Shown: positions 1 to 9,268, counted from the first letter of the stretch. The stretch: 64,000 bases of DNA from [Phormidium] sp. LEGE 05292 (GCF_015207735.1 NZ_JADEWG010000008.1:1-64000); one strand, 5' to 3'. Made by a program: numbers and translations. Notes: a model not told the origin generated them from the sequence alone.

Positions 1-49
1 GGGAGATAGGGGGATGATGGAGATGGGGGGACAAGGAGAATTTTTCTTT

Positions 50-110
50 TGCCTTCTGCCTTCTGCCTTCTGCCTTCTGCCTTCAAAAAGCCTTTTGCCT
101 TCTGCCTTTC
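50..110. repeat. CCTTCTG heptamer tandem repeat
   Basis: A 7-base unit (CCTTCTG) is repeated about six times, broken once by a short A-rich insert. It lies just beyond the stop codon of the TPR gene read from the minus strand. It resembles the short tandemly repeated repetitive (STRR) sequences known from filamentous cyanobacteria. Confidence 0.8.
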
Positions 111-111
111 T

Positions 112-1245
112 TCAATAAAGGTCTGGTTTGAGTGCCTTAGCTTTTTCTAAGCTGGCATTAGCTTCTTCTGTATGCCCTAAGTTACTCAAAGCTACACTGC
201 GGTTATACCATGCTTCGTAGCGTTCTGGGTTAATTGTTAAGGCTTTGTCCCAACTAGCGATCGCTTCTTCTAAGTTACCTAAATTACCTAAAACTAATCC
301 ACGATTAAACCAAGCTTGATCGTCTTGGGGTTTTATTTCTAAGGCTTTGTCGTAGGATGCGATCGCTTCTTCTAGTCTACCTAAATTGCCCAATAATACT
401 GCTTTATTAAACCAAGCTTGGTGATATTGGGGTTGAATTTCGACGGCTTTAGTGTAACTCTCCAAGGCTTCTTGAATGTAGCCTAAATTAAATAAAGCAT
501 TGCCGCGATTGTTCCATGCTTCGTATTTGTCGGGTTTCAATTCCAAGGTTTTTTCATAACTGGCGATCGCTTCTGTTGCTTTACCTAATTTAAATAAAGC
601 GTTGGCGCGATTGTACCAAACTTCGTTAGCATTGGGTAAAATTTCTAAGGCTTTGTCGTAAGTTGTAATCGCTGCCCAAAAGTCTCCAGAATTAAATTGT
701 TCGACCCCTTGATTAAATAAATCTTGAGCTTTTTGGGTAGGAGTTTCTACTATTTCTGGTTCTCGATAAAATTCGTGACTATATATGTAGGCTTCAGGCG
801 ATTTTGCCAATAAAGAAAAGCCAATTTCACGGGATATTCTGCCAAATGTACCGCAACCTAATTCACCTAATCTAATCATTTGACTAGCTAAATGATCGTT
901 TGAGGTTGGTGCAGCTAATAAGCGATCGCCAAATCCCCTTAACCAATCAATCCATTCTGCTTCTGTAGTTCTCTCAGACAAAGCCGCAAAAACTCGCTCA
1001 ACTTGAATTTTTCGCCATCCATGATCCACCCCTTCTAGTAACTGCATGAAAAAATATTCATAATCTGTACTATCTAAAGGTCTACTCTGTTCAGGAGACA
1101 CATAATTTTGTAACACTTGAAATTTCTTTGGCTTTGGTGTTAACCAAGGTTTTAACCATCGTCTGAGTTTTCTTCTCAACCAGTTGAGAATAACTCGACC
1201 AGTACGTTTGATCTTTTCTTTAATTTCAGGATTAATTTTATTCAT
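112..1245 (-). CDS. TPR-repeat protein
   Basis: A 377-residue protein. The C-terminal half (about residue 173 to the end) is six consecutive 34-residue tetratricopeptide repeats of the pattern W-x-N-[RK]-[GA]-x-x-L-x-x-L-G, each ending in an acidic-hydrophobic helix and a proline turn. This is a protein-protein interaction scaffold. The N-terminus is strongly basic (residues 15-43), and residues 50-160 form a non-TPR region that I do not recognise. The gene lies 15 bases downstream of the caspase-like gene on the same strand, so the two are probably co-transcribed and the scaffold may serve that protease-like protein. No catalytic motif or signal peptide is visible. Confidence 0.88.
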   Translation of the reverse strand: MNKINPEIKEKIKRTGRVILNWLRRKLRRWLKPWLTPKPKKFQVLQNYVSPEQSRPLDSTDYEYFFMQLLEGVDHGWRKIQVERVFAALSERTTEAEWIDWLRGFGDRLLAAPTSNDHLASQMIRLGELGCGTFGRISREIGFSLLAKSPEAYIYSHEFYREPEIVETPTQKAQDLFNQGVEQFNSGDFWAAITTYDKALEILPNANEVWYNRANALFKLGKATEAIASYEKTLELKPDKYEAWNNRGNALFNLGYIQEALESYTKAVEIQPQYHQAWFNKAVLLGNLGRLEEAIASYDKALEIKPQDDQAWFNRGLVLGNLGNLEEAIASWDKALTINPERYEAWYNRSVALSNLGHTEEANASLEKAKALKPDLY

Positions 1246-1260
1246 TTGGCAACCGCTTGT

Positions 1261-2547
1261 TTATTGTTTCCCCCAAGAACCATTTTCACATTCAATCAAT
1301 CTCTCAAGTATGCTGATAGCTTGAGGATTTCCTGAATTTCGCACTTGTTTTTCCATCGCAATATTTAACAATTCCATCCGTAATCGCATTAAATAAGCTT
1401 CTTGTTCTTCCGTTTTGGCTTTCCCTCCCAGAATAGTTCTTTGATTTTCTTGGAAAGACTTTTCTGGATCAAATTTAAACATTTTTATGATATAATTAAT
1501 TACAGACTTTTGTTCAGGACGTGCTGTTATTAAAGTAACATTTATTGCCTGAGTTACAATTTTTTCTTGAATCCTTTTATTAGCTTGATTTTGTAACCAA
1601 TATTCGGAAGTAGAAAGGGGAAAATCAACATTTTGTTGGTCTATTTTGGCAAAAGCATGGGCTTCTGCGAAAGACACTCTTCCATCTTGGTTATAGTCAG
1701 CTGAAGTGACTGTTTTACCAGTGCGGCTGCGACCACTTAAACCAGCGAAGAAACTAGAGCTATAATCCTCATAGTCGGCTTCGTTAACTTGTGGAGAACA
1801 GCCAACGGAAGGTCGGGTTTTCACAGTAGCAAAGAAACCACAGCGAGGTCTTTGAGTTATAGGAAGCTTGGGATTACCACCTTCATAAATTAAATTAGCA
1901 AATGACCCAGAGTAGCATTGACTCATCATAGCTACAAAAGATGTTTTCGGAGGTAATCGATCTAACAAGGAAGAAAACGTTTGAACGCTCAATGGTTCAT
2001 CATTCCATAACAAGATTAGGTTATTATTGATATTCTCAGGATTACGAGTTCCGTGTCCTGTAAAATAAAAGAACACAGAATCTGACTTTTTACTCTGCAA
2101 TTGTTGAAAGGTGCTGCGTAGGTTAGACAAAGTTGAGGCACCCTTGATATTGGGTATCTCTGGAATTTTAAACAATTGTCTGCCGTTTTTATCCAAGTAG
2201 CTCACTGTGGCTTGTTGATTGTTACCATTAGCAAAGAAGATGGGTACCTCTGCTGGATTGTAGCCCATTACACGCAGAGTCCGCTGAAAGTACAAAATAT
2301 TTTTTTCAATGCCGATTTCATTCGCTTCTGGCGCAGGTCCACCGCCGATAATTAAAAAACTTTGGGTTGGCTGCAAGTTTAAATTATTTTGTTTCCCTTG
2401 ACTAGTTTCGATTTTTTGTGGTAATAAATTGGGCTTTTCTTTTTTTGCTTTAATATTATGAGGATTTTTTTGTGGTAATTGTAGACCGATGAATGTGAGA
2501 ACAGCCAAGCTACAGAGGAATAAACTATTGCTGAAAAATTGTGGCAT
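1261..2547 (-). CDS. Caspase-like (C13/C14-type fold) secreted or membrane-anchored protein with EF-hand loop
   Basis: A protein of about 428 residues from the ATG at 2547; an open frame continues 26 codons further, but the ATG precedes a hydrophobic N-terminal segment (NSLFLCSLAVLTFIGLQL), so I chose it. The caspase/legumain dyad is visible: a His in FYFTGHGTRNP (about residue 165) and a Cys in MMSQCYSGSF (about residue 211), each after a hydrophobic beta-strand. Further on, DYNQDGRVSFAE fits the 12-residue EF-hand calcium loop. I infer a calcium-responsive cysteine peptidase or peptidase-like protein, anchored in or exported across the membrane. The substrate is unknown. The next gene on the same strand is a TPR protein, 15 bases away. 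Confidence 0.8.
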   Translation of the reverse strand: MPQFFSNSLFLCSLAVLTFIGLQLPQKNPHNIKAKKEKPNLLPQKIETSQGKQNNLNLQPTQSFLIIGGGPAPEANEIGIEKNILYFQRTLRVMGYNPAEVPIFFANGNNQQATVSYLDKNGRQLFKIPEIPNIKGASTLSNLRSTFQQLQSKKSDSVFFYFTGHGTRNPENINNNLILLWNDEPLSVQTFSSLLDRLPPKTSFVAMMSQCYSGSFANLIYEGGNPKLPITQRPRCGFFATVKTRPSVGCSPQVNEADYEDYSSSFFAGLSGRSRTGKTVTSADYNQDGRVSFAEAHAFAKIDQQNVDFPLSTSEYWLQNQANKRIQEKIVTQAINVTLITARPEQKSVINYIIKMFKFDPEKSFQENQRTILGGKAKTEEQEAYLMRLRMELLNIAMEKQVRNSGNPQAISILERLIECENGSWGKQ

Positions 2548-2671
2548 GGTAATTGCTAGGTGATAACAAGTAACCGATCGGCAATTCAAAGTTAAAATTT
2601 TTAAACTCAAGATTGATAATCTCACCTTTAATAGGCATTTTAACGATTAACTATATTGCTTGTTGTTTCTT

Positions 2672-4681
2672 ATGTCCTACGAACCCCTACATCATAAGTA
2701 TCGTCCCCAAACTTTTGCCCATTTGGTAGGTCAGGAGGCGATCGCGACTACTTTAACTAATGCTATCCAACAAGATCGGATTGCGCCAGCATACTTGTTT
2801 ACTGGGCCTAGAGGTACAGGTAAAACTTCTAGTGCGCGAATTTTTGCCAAGTCGTTAAATTGTCTTGCTAGTAATGTTCCCACAGAAAGTCCCTGTGGTA
2901 AATGTGATGTTTGTGTAACTATTGCCAAAGGCTCATCTTTAGATGTAATTGAAATTGATGCTGCTAGCAATACTGGGGTGGATAATATTCGGGAAATCAT
3001 TGAGCGATCGCAGTTTGCCCCCGTACAATGTCGTTACAAAGTTTACATCATTGACGAAGTTCATATGCTATCAACAGCGGCGTTCAATGCTTTACTAAAA
3101 ACTTTAGAAGAACCGCCCGATCGAGTAATTTTTGTCTTAGCAACTACAGATCCGCAAAGAGTTTTACCCACAATTATTTCCCGTTGCCAAAGGTTTGATT
3201 TTCGCCGCATTCCTTTACAGGAAATGGTCGAACATTTGTGGCAAATTGCTAATCAAGAAAAGATTAACATTACCAAAGAAGCAATTACTTTAATTGCCCA
3301 AGTTGCCCAAGGTGGATTAAGAGATGCAGAAAGTTTATTAGATCAGTTAAGTTTATTTCCCGGACAAGTGACAGTTGAGGCTGTTTGGGATTTAGTGGGT
3401 GCAGTTCCCGAACGGGATTTGATGGAGATGTTGGAAGCGATCGCCAATGACGAAAGTACCAAAGTTTTAGAAATTGCCCGTCGTCTCATGGATAGAGGAC
3501 GAGAACCTTTAATTGTGTTGCAAAATTTAGCCAGTTTTTACCGAGATTTGTTAATTGCCAAAAGTGCGCCTAACCGTCCAGAATTAGCAGTTGTCACTAC
3601 TCCCACTTGGGAAAAAATGTGTGATTTTACATATTTACAAAATCCGGAAATTTTAGCAGGGCAAAAATTACTTAAAGATAGCGAATTTCAGATTAAAAAC
3701 ACGACTCAACCCCGATTATGGTTAGAAGTTACTCTATTAGGGTTATTACCTTCAGCAATTAGACAAACAACACAACCTGCTACTAATTTCCCAGTTACCC
3801 AAAACGCTAAACCTGTTAATATAGCTAATAATTTGTCAACATCAAATGTTAAAAATACGCAACCTGCCGAAGATTCAACTTCTGTAAAATCTTCAGTTAA
3901 ATTCGAGCCGATTCAACCAAAGCAAGAGATTAATCCTTCTGTTTCTGAAACCTCTGAAACTGCGAAAATTGAATCAATACCAGAAAATTCTCAACTGGCA
4001 GATATTTCAGAGGAAAACATCAATTTGGAGCAAGTTTGGCAGCAAATCTTAGCAAATTTATCCATTTCGGCAAAATCCCTTTTTAAGGAACATGGATGTT
4101 TATTAAACTTCCAAGATTCTCATGCTCAAATAGGAGTTAAAACAGCTAATTTACTGAAACACGCTCAACCAAAAATATCAGACTTAGAAGCTGCATTAGG
4201 AAGAATTTTTAATCGAAAAATTAAAGTAACTTTGAAAGTATTTACACCAAATCAAAGCGATAGTAATCAAAATGTAAAAGTTACTAATAAAGAAAGAGAA
4301 ATTTTTCAGCCTCACAGAACTAAGATTGAATCTACAACTCACTCTCCTGAAGTTCCGGTAAAAGCTGATTCAGAAATACCGACTCGCTCAATAACACCTG
4401 TACCAGAACAAAAAGTAACACAGCCAATAGTAAATGAACCGAAGAAAGCGCAGCCAAAAAGCAGCGAAGAATTAGTAAAAAATGCGGAAGCTGAAATAGT
4501 TGCTAAGGCAACTCAACGTTTAATTAGTACTTTTAAAGGGGAGGTTGTGGAATTACCTGATGTACTGGAATTAGCTGATACGTTACCGGAGAAAAACAAT
4601 TTGCGATCGTCCTCAGAAACACCAGATTTTGACTCAACTTTTGAACCAGAAGATGAATCAGAATCAGCAGAAGAATTTTAG
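2672..4681 (+). CDS. dnaX: DNA polymerase III subunit gamma/tau
   Basis: The clamp-loader ATPase of the replisome, 669 residues from the ATG giving MSYEPLHHKYRPQTF, the conserved start of the family. An in-frame TTG at 2660 is less likely. The Walker A motif GPRGTGKT is at 45-52, zinc-binding cysteines are at 64, 75, 78 and 81, the Walker B/DEVH box is at about 128-131, and the sensor region reads TTDPQRVLPTIISRC. Residues after about 370 are a long, low-complexity Gln/Ser/Thr/Glu-rich tau-like tail. No intein interrupts the ATPase core, unlike the dnaX of some cyanobacteria. It is divergent from the caspase-like gene, with about 125 bases between the starts. Confidence 0.96.
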   Translation: MSYEPLHHKYRPQTFAHLVGQEAIATTLTNAIQQDRIAPAYLFTGPRGTGKTSSARIFAKSLNCLASNVPTESPCGKCDVCVTIAKGSSLDVIEIDAASNTGVDNIREIIERSQFAPVQCRYKVYIIDEVHMLSTAAFNALLKTLEEPPDRVIFVLATTDPQRVLPTIISRCQRFDFRRIPLQEMVEHLWQIANQEKINITKEAITLIAQVAQGGLRDAESLLDQLSLFPGQVTVEAVWDLVGAVPERDLMEMLEAIANDESTKVLEIARRLMDRGREPLIVLQNLASFYRDLLIAKSAPNRPELAVVTTPTWEKMCDFTYLQNPEILAGQKLLKDSEFQIKNTTQPRLWLEVTLLGLLPSAIRQTTQPATNFPVTQNAKPVNIANNLSTSNVKNTQPAEDSTSVKSSVKFEPIQPKQEINPSVSETSETAKIESIPENSQLADISEENINLEQVWQQILANLSISAKSLFKEHGCLLNFQDSHAQIGVKTANLLKHAQPKISDLEAALGRIFNRKIKVTLKVFTPNQSDSNQNVKVTNKEREIFQPHRTKIESTTHSPEVPVKADSEIPTRSITPVPEQKVTQPIVNEPKKAQPKSSEELVKNAEAEIVAKATQRLISTFKGEVVELPDVLELADTLPEKNNLRSSSETPDFDSTFEPEDESESAEEF

Positions 4682-4728
4682 GAAAGAGGGGTTTTAGGGA
4701 TTCAGAGTACAGGGAAGAATTAAATTTT

Positions 4729-4763
4729 CCCCTTGTCCCCTTGTCCCCTTGTCCCCTTGTCCT
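4729..4763. repeat. CCCCTTGT octamer tandem repeat
   Basis: About four copies of an 8-base unit (CCCCTTGT). The array ends two bases before the stop codon of the minus-strand glycosyltransferase gene. The same unit recurs at 20565-20600 and, inverted, in the 3' end of ylxR near 52360. Confidence 0.85.
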
Positions 4764-4764
4764 T

Positions 4765-6168
4765 CTAAGACTCTGCGCCTTTATGGACAGTTTTCACCCA
4801 TTTTAGTCGTTTAGGTAAAACGGACATTCGGGCGGTGGTACTAGCCATAACAATGACCCAGTGAAGCATATACAAATTGCCACGTAGGGTATTGAGCGCA
4901 GTTAACAACGGGTTAGGAATAGTGGCTTTTTGCTGTTGATTAACGCGCCGTAAACCGCGAAACATAGCGATAAAAGACATCGTGAGCATAAGACCTGTGA
5001 CTGGACTAAACACAGGCATTCGGTTGCGAGCGATCGCCATTAAAAAATCTGGCACTGCTGCGGTGGGGAGGAAATATTGGGTAATCCAAAACATAAACAG
5101 ATCCCAAGTTTTCCGGTAGCCCATCGAACCTGCAAAAATCGGTCGCCAATAGTCCAGATAACGCTGATAACCGCCTTCTGCCCAACGGTTACGTTGATGC
5201 CAGAGAGCGATCGTAGTTGTTACCCCTTCCTCTTCCACAGCTGGATCGATGACAAATTCAATATCCCATTGCTCCAGATGCAGACGAATAGTTAAATCGA
5301 GGTCATCAGTAATAGTTTCCTCATTGAAACCGCCACAGTCTTCCAAAGCAGAACGGCGAATAAACTCGCCATTTCCGCGCAGTTCGCCAATGCCACCAAG
5401 GGCGATCCGCTGTTGTTGAAAATAGCTATCCAATGCCATTTCCGCCACTTGACCCATAGTGAGCAAATTCACATCAGGGTTAGAGATAGCCTTTTGGACT
5501 TGGACTGCGCCCACCTGTTCTTTAGCAAAAACAGGGACAACGCGCCGCAACATATCTTTAGGTACTTGAGCATCAGCATCAAACACAGCGATAATATCGC
5601 CACGAGTCAGAGGCAGGACTTGATTTAGGGCCCCTGATTTGCCGCCAGTCGCACCTGACGATCGCCGGAACACTTTCAACTGCTCGTATTTCTGAGTTAG
5701 TTGCTTGAGTAAAAGTGAGGTTTTGTCCGTGCTATTGTCATCAATTACCCAAAGTTCATAACGGTAGCTGGGATAGTCTAAACTACAGAGGGTATTTACC
5801 AATCTTTCAATTACAGCCTCTTCATTTTTAGCTGCTACCAGCAAAGAAACGAATGGCCAAGAATCTTGGTTTTCGGTTGACAAAGGCTCAGGTAAGGCAT
5901 GGGGGCGAGCACGCAGAACGCGGATCGCATGAATTCCCATTAAGGTTGTCAAGCCTAAAATTAGCCAACTACCCCAAGAGAGTAAATGCAGGGCAATAGT
6001 GCCACTCCAAACTATCGTCAGGACGATCGCCGCTTTGCGCCTACGTCCTCCATACCTTTGGTTAGGTGTTTTGTCAGATTCCTCTGTTTGCGAGATATCG
6101 GAGATCAACGAGCTCAGTTCGTCAAGCTCGTCGTAGGAATTGTTTTCGGGCCAGGAGTTCGCTGGCAT
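4765..6168 (-). CDS. mgdA: GT2 glycosyltransferase, probable monoglucosyldiacylglycerol synthase
   Basis: A processive-type GT2 enzyme of 467 residues. A membrane segment spans about 47-80. The GT-A motifs follow in order: VIDDNSTD (141-148), DADAQ (197-201), TDDLDL (287-292) as catalytic base, and QRNRW (325-329). More membrane helices follow towards the C-terminus. Layout, length and an acidic Ser-rich N-terminus match the cyanobacterial MGlcDG synthase (Synechocystis Sll1377 family), which transfers glucose from UDP-glucose to diacylglycerol in the first step of thylakoid galactolipid synthesis. The exact acceptor is inferred from family resemblance; another cellulose-synthase-like GT2 is the alternative. 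Confidence 0.75.
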   Translation of the reverse strand: MPANSWPENNSYDELDELSSLISDISQTEESDKTPNQRYGGRRRKAAIVLTIVWSGTIALHLLSWGSWLILGLTTLMGIHAIRVLRARPHALPEPLSTENQDSWPFVSLLVAAKNEEAVIERLVNTLCSLDYPSYRYELWVIDDNSTDKTSLLLKQLTQKYEQLKVFRRSSGATGGKSGALNQVLPLTRGDIIAVFDADAQVPKDMLRRVVPVFAKEQVGAVQVQKAISNPDVNLLTMGQVAEMALDSYFQQQRIALGGIGELRGNGEFIRRSALEDCGGFNEETITDDLDLTIRLHLEQWDIEFVIDPAVEEEGVTTTIALWHQRNRWAEGGYQRYLDYWRPIFAGSMGYRKTWDLFMFWITQYFLPTAAVPDFLMAIARNRMPVFSPVTGLMLTMSFIAMFRGLRRVNQQQKATIPNPLLTALNTLRGNLYMLHWVIVMASTTARMSVLPKRLKWVKTVHKGAES

Positions 6169-6752
6169 ATTTCAGTTGATTCAACCACCAGTACTGCTAA
6201 TGCAGCCTTATTGTATCCAAGATTGCTGTACTACTTAGCAGCTGCCGCTATTGATTTGGTAATTTTCGGGGAGGATATTGCGCTGGAAATGAGTTGCTAT
6301 GGGGCTGGGAGAGGATTTTTCTTTTATTTCAATTATTTATGTAACTGAGATCTTGCGCCACGAGGCGGAGTCTCTATTTCTCGTTCCCAGGTTCAACCTG
6401 GGAACGAGGTCTTGGGAGGTTCTACCTCCTTTCAAAGAGCAAGATCTGAGTGTAATGTATTTCTGTAATGAAAATTTCGGATTAGTTTTGCGGCAATTTG
6501 GTAATTCCACTAGGTAAATTGGGGAATAATACGATCGTGCAAAAAAATTCCCAAACATCTGTCTCTCTCTTAACTTATGGTGATAAGCAATCCTGATTAA
6601 TTTCTAAAATTGTTGATGTATCAGGAATCCCAGTTTTAGGGGCAATTCATCAATTGCTTGTACAGTCCCCTGGCACAGGATTTTTTACCACAAGTACAAG
6701 AGAACCATTCAGTTGAGTACCTATAATAACGAGCGAGCAAAAAGGGAACATT
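6169..6752. other. 584-base intergenic region
   Basis: Divergent spacer between the GT2 gene and the ebsA-like gene. It holds one copy of a three-hairpin dispersed repeat (6344-6432). Short open frames overlap that repeat and have no recognisable product. Promoters for both flanking genes must lie here, but I cannot place them. Confidence 0.6.
6344..6432. repeat. Three-hairpin dispersed repeat, copy 1
   Basis: The element starts ACTGAGATCTTGC. It continues with a GAGGC-type arm, then a long palindrome (CTCGTTCCCAGGTT with its complement, one base between), then GGGAGGTT and its complement. The same ordered structure occurs at 41970-42067 and 61655-61752. Confidence 0.8.
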
Positions 6753-7130
6753 ATGGATATTATTGAGCAACTGCCCCCAGCCAATCCCCAAAGAGTAAAT
6801 GTTTATATGCCATATTACCAAGGCAATAAGCGAACTTGGCTACCGAAGGCAATGAGCCTTTATGAAAAGGGCGTACTCGAAGGCAATCGCAAAATTGAAG
6901 GTGGTGAGAGCATCCCTTTTGTTGCAACTTGGAGTGTAGCTGCATTACCAGCCGATTTAACTCGTTGTCGGTTGCAGTTTGATGGCAATGCGGAACTCAG
7001 CTATGAGATGACTTTGGCTAATAATGAATTTGTTAACTTTCTCATAGAAGTCATAATGAATTTTAAGTCCACGCGGACGATCGACTTTTCCAAGAGTTTC
7101 TACCGGAGGCTGTTGCGCCTGGATGAATAA
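6753..7130 (+). CDS. ebsA: EbsA-like type IV pilus-associated protein
   Basis: A 125-residue cytosolic protein with no membrane segment or signal peptide. The reading MPYYQGNKR, then EGNRKIEGGESIPFVATW and LTRCRLQFDGNAELSYE, resembles the cyanobacteria-specific EbsA family. In Synechococcus elongatus EbsA joins the type IV pilus machinery and is needed for biofilm self-suppression. The assignment rests on remembered family resemblance, not a search. A purine-rich AAGGGA lies ahead of the ATG. It sits alone ahead of the DRTGG gene on the same strand, 46 bases away, and may be co-transcribed with it. Confidence 0.6.
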   Translation: MDIIEQLPPANPQRVNVYMPYYQGNKRTWLPKAMSLYEKGVLEGNRKIEGGESIPFVATWSVAALPADLTRCRLQFDGNAELSYEMTLANNEFVNFLIEVIMNFKSTRTIDFSKSFYRRLLRLDE

Positions 7131-7176
7131 AAATTGGAAAAGCCACCTTTTTAGTATTAAAGTCAGGAGCTAGGGT

Positions 7177-8268
7177 GTGCCAAAATTTACGAAATATCTG
7201 CTGATTGGGTCAACAGAATCTTATAGTGGCAAGTCAGCAGTAATATTGGGGCTTGCCCATCAGTTAAAACAAAAACAACTGGATATTGCCTACGGTAAGC
7301 CTCTGGGAACTTGTTGGAATGAACCACAAACGGATGCGATCGATGAGGATGTGAAGTTTTTGGCTCAAAACCTGAACTTGCCATCAGATCGAATTAGACC
7401 AACTCTGTTTTTTTTGAGCGAAGATGCTGTAGCTAAACGCATCAGAGGCGAGGACAGGGTAGATTACCGTGCGGAATTAGCAAAATATCTGGATGTGGCT
7501 AGTGGGGAGTTGGTGTTGCTGGAGGGGCCAGGTACTCTAGAAGAAGGCAGTTTATTTGATTTTTCTTTACTAGAGGCGGCTAATTCTATTGATGCCTCGA
7601 TCCTACTAGTGTCCCGTTGGCAGTCTTTACTGTCAGTGCATAAGTTATTGTCAGCGAAGCGTTTGTTGGGCGATCGCTTATTGGGCGTTGTCCTGAATGA
7701 TGTGCCAGTAAATCAAATGGAAATGGCTCAAACAGAAGTCCGTCCATTTCTAGAAAAACGGGATGTTCCAGTGTTGGGTATTTTGCCTCGTAGTGCTTTG
7801 CTCCGCAGTGTGACTGTTAGGGAATTGGTAAAACAATTGAAGGCTGAGGTTTTATGTCGTAGCGATCGCTTGGATTTACTGGTAGAAAGCTTGACAATTG
7901 GGGCAATGGATGTTAATTCGGCGCTGAAGTATTTCCGCAAAGGGCGGAATATGGCGGTGGTAACAGGGGGCGATCGCACGGAAATTCAACTAGCGGCGCT
8001 GGAAACTTCCACCCAATGCTTGATTTTAACAGGACATATCCCACCTTCAGATTTGATTTTGAGTCGGGCTGAAGATTTGGAAATTCCCATTCTCTCAGTC
8101 GATCTGGATACTTTAACCACTGTAGAAATTATCGATCAAGCTTTTGGTCAAGTGCGTCTCCAAGAACCGATCAAGGTCGAATGTGTCCGTCAGTTAATGG
8201 CACAACATTTTGATATTAATCGGTTACTGACAAAACTCGACTTACAGGCAGCTGTGACGTTGCCTTAA
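7177..8268 (+). CDS. BioD-like P-loop and DRTGG domain protein (phosphotransacetylase-family annotation)
   Basis: 363 residues. The GTG start has AGGAG eight bases upstream. The N-terminal half is a BioD/dethiobiotin-synthetase-like P-loop domain (GSTESYSGKS, residues 11-20). The C-terminal half carries a DRTGG domain, here with the variant GGDRTEIQ at about 265-272. This two-domain build is the N-terminal part of long phosphotransacetylases and also occurs alone in cyanobacteria, where its function is undetermined. No acetyltransferase domain is present, so the common name phosphotransacetylase family does not imply that activity. It probably forms a run with the neighbouring genes at 6753 and 8315. 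Confidence 0.8.
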   Translation: MPKFTKYLLIGSTESYSGKSAVILGLAHQLKQKQLDIAYGKPLGTCWNEPQTDAIDEDVKFLAQNLNLPSDRIRPTLFFLSEDAVAKRIRGEDRVDYRAELAKYLDVASGELVLLEGPGTLEEGSLFDFSLLEAANSIDASILLVSRWQSLLSVHKLLSAKRLLGDRLLGVVLNDVPVNQMEMAQTEVRPFLEKRDVPVLGILPRSALLRSVTVRELVKQLKAEVLCRSDRLDLLVESLTIGAMDVNSALKYFRKGRNMAVVTGGDRTEIQLAALETSTQCLILTGHIPPSDLILSRAEDLEIPILSVDLDTLTTVEIIDQAFGQVRLQEPIKVECVRQLMAQHFDINRLLTKLDLQAAVTLP

Positions 8269-8314
8269 CCGAGTCTGTTAAAATAACTAGGTCGTTGTGT
8301 CTTCAACTTAATCC

Positions 8315-8818
8315 TTGAGTCAATCGCTGGACATTCCTAAATTTGATGAATTAGTCCAAGAACTAGCGACGATCCAACAAACAGGTTCTAAACGAATTGC
8401 CCTGTTAGGTTCGCGCCATGTTCCTATTACCCATCAGCACTTAATTGAAATGATGAGCTATGCCCTGGTTTTGACAGGGAATAAGCTGCTCACTTCTGGT
8501 GCTACTGGTACAAATGCGGCGGCTATTCGCGGCGCAATGCGGGCCGATCCCAAGTTGTTAACGGTAATTTTACCCCAGAGCCTGGACAGGCAACCACGAG
8601 AATCTCGCGAGTTGTTGGAACAGGTAATGCACTTGGTAGAAAAGCCGGAAAACGATCATTTGTCTTTGGGTGAAGCTAGTGCTCTCTGCAATCAGGAAAT
8701 TGTTTCCCGATGCCAACAATTAATTTGCTTTGCTTTTCACGATAGTAGGACTCTTTTGAAAACCTGCGAAGATGCTGAGGAGCAAAGAAAATTAGTCACC
8801 TTGTTTTACTTTGATTAA
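8315..8818 (+). CDS. SLOG/DprA-like Rossmann-fold protein (DNA recombination-mediator protein A family)
   Basis: 167 residues from a TTG start. It has a Rossmann-like fold with GSRHVPITHQHLIEMM near the N-terminus and a glycine-rich turn SGATGTNAAAIRGA around residues 66-79, typical of the SLOG/LOG/DprA nucleotide-binding superfamily. It is far shorter than true DprA and has no winged-helix domain, so a role in DNA processing is not shown; nucleotide or nucleotide-derived ligand binding is the safer inference. It is 46 bases downstream of the DRTGG gene, same strand. Confidence 0.7.
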   Translation: MSQSLDIPKFDELVQELATIQQTGSKRIALLGSRHVPITHQHLIEMMSYALVLTGNKLLTSGATGTNAAAIRGAMRADPKLLTVILPQSLDRQPRESRELLEQVMHLVEKPENDHLSLGEASALCNQEIVSRCQQLICFAFHDSRTLLKTCEDAEEQRKLVTLFYFD

Positions 8819-8863
8819 GGTGCAAATCTGCGAAATAAATCAGGGCTGATGAGGTGATTATTA

Positions 8864-9268
8864 ATGTCAGGATCGATAATTTTTCTGTATTGCATTGCTG
8901 TGGCTATTGTTTTAGTTTATGTTCCCTTTTTGCTGGTGGCTTATGCTCGGGTCAATTTGGGAACACAAGCTTTAGCAACTCCTAGAGCTATGGTTGATAA
9001 GTTACCTGCTTATGCTCAACGTGCTACTTGGGCGCATCAAAATGGTTTTGAAGCTTTGATGATCTTTGCTCCAGCAGCATTAATGGCTTATGTGACAGGT
9101 GTAAATTCGACTCTGGCAGTATTTGCTGGGTTAACTTTTTTGGTTGCCCGTTTGCTTTACTCGGTGTTTTACATTTTGAATGTACCACTGTTGCGATCGC
9201 TGACGTTTGCGATCGCAACTCTTTGCAGTGGCACTTTAATTGTGTTGAGTCTTGACCAGGCTAGATGA
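8864..9268 (+). CDS. MAPEG family membrane protein
   Basis: 134 residues with four predicted membrane helices (about 5-28, 62-80, 83-103 and 110-130). It carries the MAPEG-type segment RATWAHQNGFEALMIFAPAAL, where the family has conserved Arg/Asn/Glu positions. MAPEG proteins include glutathione- and eicosanoid-metabolising membrane enzymes; the bacterial substrate is usually unknown. GAGGTG lies about eight bases before the ATG. Confidence 0.85.
   Translation: MSGSIIFLYCIAVAIVLVYVPFLLVAYARVNLGTQALATPRAMVDKLPAYAQRATWAHQNGFEALMIFAPAALMAYVTGVNSTLAVFAGLTFLVARLLYSVFYILNVPLLRSLTFAIATLCSGTLIVLSLDQAR

Noticed and set aside
2672-4681. DnaX intein
   Set aside because: The ATPase core is continuous from Walker A through the sensor motif with no insertion, although some cyanobacteria carry one here.
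6337-6558. Open frames over the three-hairpin repeat (both strands)
   Set aside because: They consist mostly of the repeat itself and have no domain or ribosome-binding site.
8315-8818. True DprA (competence factor)
   Set aside because: Only the short Rossmann-type domain is present; the winged-helix and SAM-like domains of DprA are missing.
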